A stretch of DNA of 64,000 nucleotides from Alistipes sp. Marseille-P5061 (GTDB lineage: Bacteria > Bacteroidota > Bacteroidia > Bacteroidales > Rikenellaceae): assembly GCF_900290115.1 (NCBI RefSeq), contig NZ_LT985751.1, positions 79,289 through 143,288 of the forward strand. Reading direction: 5' to 3'. The notes beneath the pieces were generated by a model, which had not been told where the DNA came from, made no database searches, and worked only from the letters and a program-made list of their open reading frames with translations. Positions 54,104 to 61,430 of the stretch are shown here, piece after piece; positions within the stretch are counted from its first letter, which is position 1; every line of letters starts with the position of its first letter. A program made the translations under genes and the position numbers.

Positions 54104-54770
54104 GGCCGGACGGGGCCGGGGGGGCGGAGCTGGAGACCGGAACTGGGGTGCGAAACAGGGAACGGGGCTGGGGCTGGAACGTGATGGAGTGTTGCGTTCC
54201 GGTACTGCCGGGTGTCTTCCGACCCTGTCGGTTCTTGTGCCGGGTTTCACGATGATGTGGGCCGGAACCAAAGCCGGACGGAACGGGCGTTGGACTGCGC
54301 TCCGACGCCGCCAGGCTGTGAGGCGAACCCCACGGTGGGGCATCCCTTCTGTCTCCGTGTGTGTTCCGGCAAAGGGCGTTCTGTCCGCCTTTGCTCCGCA
54401 GCCGTTCCGGCGGTGGTGAGGCCAGCAGTTGTCTGCGGCAGCTTCCGGCAGCGTGTGTCCTGTCTGCGTTTTGTCCGCAGGTGGTTCGGCTGAGGAAGGT
54501 CGCATCTGCTTTGTATCCGCAAAAAAGTTTTACGCGCTCGGCGTCCCGGCTATTCTTCCCGGTTTCCCTCGGCTCGTTTTGTCTTTCCCGATTGGCCTCG
54601 GCCGGAGGAGGTTGCCCCTCGACGAATGAAAAATGCGCCGCTCTGCATGTGCAGGGCGGCGCATAATTGTTATCAGTTGTCCGCGGAGTATAGCTGTCCG
54701 CGGCGCGTGGTTTCAGTGGCGTATAATGCTCAGCGATGCGTGATTGTCAGCGGGTTGCAGCTTTGTCGTC
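54104..54770. other. Spacer after DUF3467 with folC terminator
   Basis: About 670 bases without a credible gene; Arg/Ser-rich open frames only. Contains the folC terminator at 54633-54664. Confidence 0.55.
54633..54664 (-). terminator. Terminator of the lnt-folC unit
   Basis: ATGCGCCG-CCCTGCA / TGCAGAG-CGGCGCAT on the minus strand, with a G-U pair, then a U-run. Confidence 0.8.
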
Positions 54771-54877
54771 GGCCCCGTCGGAATAGGGTTGCATCCTCGA
54801 CGAATGGCCCCGCCGGAACCGGGTTGTATCCTCTGCGGTGCGGCCCCGTCAGAATCGGGGCGCAGCCTCAGAGTGCC
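54771..54877. repeat. 35-36 bp tandem repeat covering the folC stop
   Basis: Three units, each beginning GGCCCCGTCGGAATnGGGTT or close: 54771-54805, 54806-54841 and 54842-54877. The last includes the folC stop codon (54868-54870) and final codons. A partial fourth copy precedes at 54752-54770. Confidence 0.85.
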
Positions 54878-56163
54878 TCGCCGACCACGTAGGTGCTGCC
54901 TCCGATGAAAATCATGTCGTCGGGACCGGCCAGCTCGCGGGCGCGGGCTACGGCCTGCTGGACGTCGGCCACCACCTCACCCTGCAGTCCGAATGCGGCG
55001 GCGCGCTCGGCCAGCTCCGCAGCCGGAATCGCCCGGTGGGTCTTCGCCTGCGTGAAGATGTAGTGTGCGTCGGCGGGCAGCAGCGGGAACATGTGGGCCA
55101 GGTCCTTGTCGTTCACCACGCCCAGCACGCAGTAGAGGTGGGCGTAGTCGCGGCTCTGACGGCGCAGCTGCTCGCCCACATAGGCCATGCCGTGGGCGTT
55201 GTGGCTCGTGTCGCAGATGACGAGCGGCTTCTCGCCGAGCTTCTGCCAGCGGCCGCGCAACGAGGTGTGGGCCGCGGCGTCGCGCGTCCCCTCGAGGAAG
55301 GCGCGGCGGCTGATGGTCAGCGGCGTCTCCTGGTGGAGGAAGTCGATGGCCGCCGTGGCCGTGATGATGTTGTGGCGCTGGTAGTCGCCCGCCAGGTCGA
55401 GCAGCAACTCGAAGTCGTGGTTGTCGCGCGTGCGGTGGAGGTGGAAGAGCTGCCGTTCGCCGGCCGGCTCCTGACCCGTGCAGGTGAAGAGCTCCTCGGC
55501 GTGGAGCAGCTTCGACTTGTTGGCGGCAGCCACCTCGGCAAAGACGGGGTCGCACCGCTCGTCGTGCTCGCCGATGATGACGGGGATGCTCTTCTTGATG
55601 ATGCCGGCCTTCTCGGCGGCAATCTTCTTGGGGGTGTCGCCCAGCAGCGCCGTATGCTCCATGCCGATGTTGGTGATGATGCTCAGAATCGGCACGATGA
55701 TGTTCGTGGCGTCGAGCCGTCCGCCGAGCCCCGTCTCGATGACGGCCACCTCGACGTCGCTCTGCGCGAAGTAGTCGAAGGCCAGCGCGGCGGTCATCTC
55801 GAAGAACGAGAGCCCCAGTTCGACCATGCGGTCGTGGTGCTTGTCGACGAAGTTGACCACCTTCTGCTTGGGAATCATCTCGCCGTCGACGCGGATGCGT
55901 TCGCGGAAGTCCTGCAGGTGGGGCGAGGTGAAGAGTCCCGTGCGGTAGCCCGCCTGCTGGAGCACCGAGGCGATGATGTGCGAGACGGAGCCCTTGCCGT
56001 TGGTTCCGGCCACGTGGATGGTGAAGAAGTTGCGCTGGGGGTTGCCCAGATGGCGGCAGAAGGCCGCGATGCGTTCCAGCCCCGGCTTGTAGGCCGTCGC
56101 TCCTGCGGTCTCGTAGGCCGGTAGCGACGAAAAGAGAAATTCGAGCGTTTGGGAATAGTTCAT
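54868..56163 (-). CDS. folC: Folylpolyglutamate/dihydrofolate synthase
   Basis: 431 aa. P-loop IHVAGTNGKGSVSHIIASVL, second signature TSPHLQDFRERIRVDGE, TGLGGRLDATNII, and DTSHNAHGMAYVGEQL in the C-domain. Adds glutamate to folates (and probably makes dihydrofolate). Complete length. Follows lnt on the minus strand by 35 bases; its 3' end lies in a tandem repeat. Confidence 0.95.
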   Translation of the reverse strand: MNYSQTLEFLFSSLPAYETAGATAYKPGLERIAAFCRHLGNPQRNFFTIHVAGTNGKGSVSHIIASVLQQAGYRTGLFTSPHLQDFRERIRVDGEMIPKQKVVNFVDKHHDRMVELGLSFFEMTAALAFDYFAQSDVEVAVIETGLGGRLDATNIIVPILSIITNIGMEHTALLGDTPKKIAAEKAGIIKKSIPVIIGEHDERCDPVFAEVAAANKSKLLHAEELFTCTGQEPAGERQLFHLHRTRDNHDFELLLDLAGDYQRHNIITATAAIDFLHQETPLTISRRAFLEGTRDAAAHTSLRGRWQKLGEKPLVICDTSHNAHGMAYVGEQLRRQSRDYAHLYCVLGVVNDKDLAHMFPLLPADAHYIFTQAKTHRAIPAAELAERAAAFGLQGEVVADVQQAVARARELAGPDDMIFIGGSTYVVGEAL

Positions 56164-56198
56164 ATCGTTTCGGGAGAGATTTGTCGTGTGGTGCAGCC

Positions 56199-57758
56199 TC
56201 AGTCTACGAGGTAGTTGCGTTTGCGGACGCGGTAGGCGACGTAATAGAGCACGCAGAGCAGCGCCACGTATTGGGCGATGCGGGCGATGTAGTCGCCGTA
56301 GCGGGTGTAGAAGGTGAGGCGGTCGTCGAGCGCCACCTCGTCGGTGAGCGTTCCGCGCTCCTGCCAGCCGAGGGTCCGCCCGATGTCGCCCCGCGCCGTG
56401 ATGAAGCCCGACATGCCGGTGTTGGCCGCGCGGGCCACGGCGCGGCGGTGCTCGATGGCGCGCAGCCGCGAGATGGTGAACAGGTGGCGGTAGCCGGGCG
56501 TGTCGCCCCACCAGCCGTCGTTCGAGATGATGAAGAACGCCCGGGCTCCGTGGCGGACGAACTCGCCGCAGAAGTCACCGTAGAGCCCCTCGTAGCAGAT
56601 GGGGGCGGCCGTCCGCAGGCCGTTGTGTTCGAAGACGGGGCCCGGCCGTCCGATGCCGATTTGCCCCAGCGTGCCCCCCAGGTCGATGACCAGGAACTTC
56701 AGCACGTCGAAGACCCACGTGGGGGTGTTCTCCACGCCGATGACCAGCCGTCCCTTGTGGTGAAGCTGCACGCCGCCCGTCGAGTCAATCCCCAGCGCCG
56801 TGTTGTAGATGTCGATGTAGCCGCCACCCTCGTAGGGCCGCGCCGTCTCGGACTGCGTCCCGGCGGGGTAGTGGCGCAGCGTGTTGGCCCCCGTGATGAG
56901 CATCGCCCCCGACTGCCGCTCGCGCAGCAGCGCGGCGAAGCGCTGCACGGGGTCGGATGCACGGAGCGACGACTCCCACCAGTAGCCCGGCACGGCGGTC
57001 TCGGGCAGCAGGATGTAGTCGGCATCGGCGGGAGCCTCGCCCGCCAGTTCGAGCAGGTTCTCCATCTGCTGCCGTTCGGTGCCGGCGGCAAACTTGTCGT
57101 AGCAGTCGACGTTGGGCTGCACGAGCGTCACGCGCGCCCGGGCCTCGGGCTCCTCGTAGCCCGCATAGAGCCCCAGCGAGAGGAGCATCGGCAGGAGCAC
57201 GGCGGCGGCCGTCGTGAGCGCCCGCCGGCGCGAGGGGCTGCGCAGCGTCTCGAAGAGGAGGATGTTGACGAGCAGCACCCAGAGCGAGCCTCCGAAGACG
57301 CCCGTGTATTCGTACCACTGCACCAGGCGGATGTCGTGCGAGAAGCCGTTGCCCAGGATGAGCCACGGCCACGAGAACTCTCCGGTCGTGTACCAGTATT
57401 CGGTGGTGAGCCACCCGGCGACGAGCAGCGTGTAGGCCAGTGCCTTCGGCGCCCGTTTCGAGACGGTGTGGAAGGCCATGAAGGCGAGCATGTTGAGGAA
57501 TGTCGAGGCGAGCGTTGCGGCGATGGGGCCCACCGGCGTGGCGTTCCAAATCCACCAGACGGTCATCGCATTCCAGAGCACGAAGGTGAGCAGCGCCCAG
57601 CCGAACATGCCCCACCAGGCGCGGCGCGAGCCGTCGCGCTCGGCGCTGAGCCAGAGCAGCGGGACGAAAGCCACCAGCAGCGTGAGGCCCGTCATGCCGA
57701 GCCATCCCGTCGAGAGGAGGAGTGCGGAGAGAATTGCCGCCGCGAATTTTCGGAGCAT
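56199..57758 (-). CDS. lnt: Apolipoprotein N-acyltransferase
   Basis: 519 aa. Six to seven N-terminal helices, then the periplasmic nitrilase-like domain with the catalytic triad: Glu in ILLPETAVPGYWWE, Lys in VQLHHKGRLVIGVENT, Cys in APICYEGLYGDFCGEF; also FIISNDGWWGDTPGYRH. Adds the third acyl chain to lipoproteins. The many lipoproteins here (sulfatase, GH109-like, ArsF-like, paralogue pair) are its clients. ATG 57758 chosen over an in-frame start 17 codons upstream, which overlaps the promoter. Confidence 0.94.
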   Translation of the reverse strand: MLRKFAAAILSALLLSTGWLGMTGLTLLVAFVPLLWLSAERDGSRRAWWGMFGWALLTFVLWNAMTVWWIWNATPVGPIAATLASTFLNMLAFMAFHTVSKRAPKALAYTLLVAGWLTTEYWYTTGEFSWPWLILGNGFSHDIRLVQWYEYTGVFGGSLWVLLVNILLFETLRSPSRRRALTTAAAVLLPMLLSLGLYAGYEEPEARARVTLVQPNVDCYDKFAAGTERQQMENLLELAGEAPADADYILLPETAVPGYWWESSLRASDPVQRFAALLRERQSGAMLITGANTLRHYPAGTQSETARPYEGGGYIDIYNTALGIDSTGGVQLHHKGRLVIGVENTPTWVFDVLKFLVIDLGGTLGQIGIGRPGPVFEHNGLRTAAPICYEGLYGDFCGEFVRHGARAFFIISNDGWWGDTPGYRHLFTISRLRAIEHRRAVARAANTGMSGFITARGDIGRTLGWQERGTLTDEVALDDRLTFYTRYGDYIARIAQYVALLCVLYYVAYRVRKRNYLVD

Positions 57759-57778
57759 GTGTGTCGTTTTAACGAGCA

Positions 57779-57786
57779 CAAAAGTA
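57779..57786 (-). promoter_or_regulatory. -7 element of lnt-folC
   Basis: Minus-strand TACTTTTG, 21 bases before the lnt ATG and divergent from the element at 57819-57826. Confidence 0.6.
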
Positions 57787-57818
57787 GTCAAAGCAACCGA
57801 GAATTTCAAAATAATCCC

Positions 57819-57826
57819 TATTTTTG
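57819..57826 (+). promoter_or_regulatory. -7 element of the GH109-like gene
   Basis: TATTTTTG, 30 bases before the ATG at 57857. Confidence 0.65.
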
Positions 57827-57856
57827 TATCATAACGACAACCAAAAACTCTTGCCT

Positions 57857-59257
57857 ATGAAGAACTTCGCATGGATGGGGCTGGTGCTTTGCGCGCTGCT
57901 TGCCCTGAGCGGCTGCACGTCGCCGCACGAAGGGTACCGTATCGAGGAGGGGGTGCTCGTCTTCGACACGCCGCCCCGCGAGCCGGGCCAGCAGTCGGTG
58001 CTCGGTCTGGCGGTGGAGCCCATCCCCGTGGTGCGGGTGGGGTTCATCGGTCTGGGCATGCGCGGGCCGGGGGCCGTCGAGCGCTTCACCCATCTGGACA
58101 GCGTGCGGATTGTCGCCCTGTGCGACCTCTACCCCGAGCGGGTGGCCTCCGCGCAGCGGATTCTTGCGAAGCGGGGGCTCCCCGCCGCGGCCGAATACAG
58201 CGGCGAGGAGGGGTGGAAGGAGCTCTGCCGGCGCGACGACATCGACCTGGTCTACATCTGCACGCCGTGGCAGCTCCACGTCCCGATGGCGGTCTACGCC
58301 ATGGAGCAGGGCAAGCATGTGGCCGTCGAGGTGCCGGCCGCCACGTCGCTCGAGGAGTGCTGGCAGCTGGTCAACACGGCCGAGAAGCGGCAGCGCCACT
58401 GCATGATGCTCGAGAACTGCGTCTATGACTTCTTCGAGCTCACGACGCTCAACATGGCGCAGCACGGGCTCTTCGGCGAGCTGCTCGAGGCCGAGGGGGC
58501 CTACATCCACAACCTCGAACCCTTCTGGGACTACTATCAGGGCAACTGGCGCCTCGAATTCAACCGCACCCACCGCGGCGACGTCTACGCCACCCACGGA
58601 CTGGGGCCCGTCTGCCAGCTCTTCGACATCCACCGCGGCGACCGCATGCGCTACCTGGTGGCGATGGACACCCCCTCGGTCAACGGCCTCAAACTGGCCC
58701 GCGAAAAGACGGGTGCCGACTCGTTCGCCAACGGCGACCACACGCTGACGCTCATCAGGACCGAGCGCGGCCGCGTCATCCACCTCCAGCACAACGTCTA
58801 CACGCCGCGTCCCTACAGCCGCATGTACTCCGTCACGGGGAGCGAGGGCTATGCGAGCAAGTATCCCGTCGAGGGGTACGCCTTCCGTCCGGCGCAGCTC
58901 TTCGGGGCGGGGGTTCCCGACCTTGAGAACCTGAGCGAACACGCGTTCCTGCCCGATGCGGCGCGCGAGGCGCTCATGCGGCGCTACGAGCACCCCATAG
59001 CGGCCGAAATCGCCGGGAAGGCGAAGCAGGTGGGGGGCCACGGCGGCATGGACTTCATCATGGACTACCGGCTGGTCTACTGTCTGCGCCACGGGCTTCC
59101 GCTCGACCAGGATGTCTACGATGCGGCCGAGTGGTCCTGCATCGGGGCGCTGACGGCCGCCTCGCTCGAGCGGAACAGCATGCCGGTGGCCGTGCCCGAC
59201 TTCACGCGGGGCGACTGGAATAAGGTCGACGGCTACCGCCACGCCATGGCCCGCTGA
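57857..59257 (+). CDS. GH109-like Gfo/Idh/MocA lipoprotein
   Basis: 466 aa. Lipobox LLALSGC (Cys20). NAD-binding Rossmann start VRVGFIGLGMRGPGAVERF, then LYICTPWQLHVPMAV-type strand (VYICTPWQLHVPMAVYAM) and GKHVAVEVPAATSLEECW. The C-domain has the GH109 style: NCVYDFFELTTLNMAQHGLFG, RGDVYATHGLGPVCQLFDIH, VGGHGGMDFIMDYRL. GH109 enzymes remove alpha-linked GalNAc by an NAD-dependent mechanism, so mucin O-glycan use is likely. Length is normal for the family. Substrate not proven. Confidence 0.9.
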   Translation: MKNFAWMGLVLCALLALSGCTSPHEGYRIEEGVLVFDTPPREPGQQSVLGLAVEPIPVVRVGFIGLGMRGPGAVERFTHLDSVRIVALCDLYPERVASAQRILAKRGLPAAAEYSGEEGWKELCRRDDIDLVYICTPWQLHVPMAVYAMEQGKHVAVEVPAATSLEECWQLVNTAEKRQRHCMMLENCVYDFFELTTLNMAQHGLFGELLEAEGAYIHNLEPFWDYYQGNWRLEFNRTHRGDVYATHGLGPVCQLFDIHRGDRMRYLVAMDTPSVNGLKLAREKTGADSFANGDHTLTLIRTERGRVIHLQHNVYTPRPYSRMYSVTGSEGYASKYPVEGYAFRPAQLFGAGVPDLENLSEHAFLPDAAREALMRRYEHPIAAEIAGKAKQVGGHGGMDFIMDYRLVYCLRHGLPLDQDVYDAAEWSCIGALTAASLERNSMPVAVPDFTRGDWNKVDGYRHAMAR

Positions 59258-59275
59258 CCCGCCGGCTTTCTGATA

Positions 59276-59538
59276 CGCCGGCTCGCTGGCCCGCCGATTG
59301 CTGCCCGTAGACGCGCCGCCTCGCCGGTCCGCAGACGTGCCGGCCGGAGTGTTTGATTTGCCCGTCGTGTCATGCCGGCCCGCCGACGCGCCGCCTCACC
59401 GCTCTGCTGCCCCGCCGGCCGGAGTGTTTGATTCGCCAGGTCGTGGCATGCCGGCCTGCCGATTGCCGGCCTGCTGATTGCTGCCCGCCGACGCGCCGCC
59501 TCACCGGTCCGCCGACGCGCCACCTCACCGCACCTCTG
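59276..59538. repeat. 75-bp tandem repeat after the GH109-like gene
   Basis: ACGCGCCGCCTCnCCG lies at 59311, 59386, 59491 and (diverged) 59514. CGGCCGGAGTGTTTGATT lies at 59341 and 59416, so two full 75-base units run from 59311 to 59460, then shorter copies. GGCCCGCTGAC at the gene end resembles the GGCCCGCCGAC inside the units. Confidence 0.8.
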
Positions 59539-60131
59539 CCCCGCCGCCCGGGGGCGGGCTGAGCCTGCAGAAGTGGGGGCGGAGAAGTGTTCGTTTTGTC
59601 TCTTCCCGGAGGCTGCCGCAGGGCGGTTGCGGAGCCTTGGAGGGCGGAGGTTCGGTTTTTTGGCGAAATCGTTCGCCCGTTGTGTTTGATAATTAGATTT
59701 TTTTGGGATTATTTCCTACCTTTGCGGCTTCGTCGTCGCGCCGGCTCTGCGCAGCCCCCTCCGCACGGCATCGGAACGGGGTGCCGGAGAGCCTCCGGCC
59801 GCCTTCCCGGCCGTCCGGTAAAAGGCTCCGTACGGTTGTCGTGTTGAGGCGCCTGAAGAAGGCCTGGACGCAGGGGTGGAAGGACTCCGCCCGGCCGCCG
59901 GAGAAAGACCTCGGAGGCAGGGGTAGAAGAACTCCGCCCGGCCGCCCGGTTGGTGCGCGGATGTGGAATTTTTCCACGGAGGTGTGGCGCGCTCCCCACC
60001 CTCGGGGTGTCGCCCGGATGCGGCCCAGAAGGCTGCCCGAGAGCGCCTTGCGGCGGATGCGGCCCGGCCGGCATGGATTTTGGACCTTAAGGAACACTTG
60101 TTTTTTTAGAAGAAACTGAAGTCTCATCTAT
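59539..60131. other. Spacer with promoter of the RND operon
   Basis: No credible gene. A -7 element TACCTTTG lies at 59717-59724, giving a leader of about 400 bases to the adaptor ATG. Two similar stretches (GGGGTGGAAGGACTCCGCCC at 59873 and GGGGTAGAAGAACTCCGCCC at 59922) form a 49-base direct repeat. Confidence 0.55.
59717..59724 (+). promoter_or_regulatory. -7 element of the RND operon
   Basis: TACCTTTG in an A/T-richer patch, the only consensus match upstream of the adaptor gene. Confidence 0.55.
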
Positions 60132-61412
60132 ATGAATCTCGAACGGATTTTCGAACGAATCAAGTCGGGTGTCGTACGCTGGACCCCCGATTTCGTAAAG
60201 CGGGCGTTTGCCCGGATTCCCCGCGTGCAGATACATCTGAGCCGCCGGCAGCAGATTGCGGGCGGCGTGCTCCTGCTGCTGGTGGCGGGCGGCCTGCTCT
60301 GGCTCTGGCTGCGGCCGCGCCCCGAAATCGTGGTGCTGCCCGTGGTGGAGGTCGAGCCCGTCACGACCCAGGATGTCAACATCTACGGCGAATACGTGGG
60401 TCGCATCCGCGCCCAGCAGTTCGTCGAAATCCGCGCCCGCGTCGAGGGCTACCTCGAAAAGATGCTCTTCGCCGAGGGTACCTACATCCAGAAGGGACAG
60501 ACGCTCTTCGTCATCGACCCCCGCCTCTACCGCGCCCGCGCCAACAAGGCGGCCGCCCAGCTCAACAAGGCCCGCGCGCTGGAGACCAAGGCCAAGCGCG
60601 ACCTGGACCGCATCCGCCCCCTCTACGAGCAGAATGCCGCCAGCCAGCTCGACCTGGACAATGCGGTGGCCACCTACGAGAGCGCCGCGGCCGACGTGGT
60701 GGTCTGCGAGGCCGACCTCACGCAGGCCGAGATGACGCTCGGCTACACCACCGTGCAGTCGCCCATCGCGGGCTACATCTCCGAACGCCACGTCGACATC
60801 GGTACGCTGGTCGGCCCCGGCGGACAGTCGCTGCTGGCCACCGTGGTCAAGAGCGACACCGTGCGCGTCGACTTCAGCATGACGGCCCTCGACTACCTGC
60901 GCAGCAAGGAGCGCAACGTCAACCTGGGCCAGAAGGATACCGCCCGCAAGTGGAACCCCTACATCACGGTGACGCTGGCCGACGGCTCGCAGTACCCCTA
61001 CCGCGGTCTGGTCGACTTCGCCGACCCGCAGGTCGACCCCCAGACGGGTACCTTCTCCGTGCGCGCCGAGATGGCCAACCCCGACCACATCCTGCTGCCG
61101 GGCCAGTTCACCACCGTCAAGCTGCTGCTCGACGTGCGTGAGGACGCCGTGGTGGTCCCCACCAAGGCGGTGGTCATCGAGAAGGGCGGCGCCTACATCT
61201 TCGTGGTGCGCCCCGACAGCGTGGTCGAGAAGCGCTTCATCGAGACGGGCCCCGAAATCGGCAACAACATCGTCGTCGAGCGCGGTCTGGCCCCCCGCGA
61301 GGACATCGTCATCGAGGGCTATCACAAACTTTCGCACGGCATGCGCGTAGAGCCCGTGGCGGCCGGTTCGCGCACCGGAACGCGCGACGAGGAGGCGGAG
61401 CCGGAACAGTAA
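60132..61412 (+). CDS. RND efflux periplasmic adaptor
   Basis: 426 aa membrane fusion protein. Unusual 42-residue charged N-terminus, then one helix (about 43-62: AGGVLLLLVAGGLLWLWL), so it looks membrane-anchored and not lipidated. Then barrel-sandwich hybrid (EIRARVEGYLEKMLFAEGTY), helical hairpin (NKARALETKAKRDLDRIRPL; QSPIAGYISERHVDIG) and beta-barrel (LPGQFTTVKLLLDVREDAVV). Links the inner-membrane pump to an outer-membrane channel. The acidic tail TGTRDEEAEPEQ is not conserved. Confidence 0.93.
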   Translation: MNLERIFERIKSGVVRWTPDFVKRAFARIPRVQIHLSRRQQIAGGVLLLLVAGGLLWLWLRPRPEIVVLPVVEVEPVTTQDVNIYGEYVGRIRAQQFVEIRARVEGYLEKMLFAEGTYIQKGQTLFVIDPRLYRARANKAAAQLNKARALETKAKRDLDRIRPLYEQNAASQLDLDNAVATYESAAADVVVCEADLTQAEMTLGYTTVQSPIAGYISERHVDIGTLVGPGGQSLLATVVKSDTVRVDFSMTALDYLRSKERNVNLGQKDTARKWNPYITVTLADGSQYPYRGLVDFADPQVDPQTGTFSVRAEMANPDHILLPGQFTTVKLLLDVREDAVVVPTKAVVIEKGGAYIFVVRPDSVVEKRFIETGPEIGNNIVVERGLAPREDIVIEGYHKLSHGMRVEPVAAGSRTGTRDEEAEPEQ

Positions 61413-61430
61413 GAGGAGGAACACGAGCCT

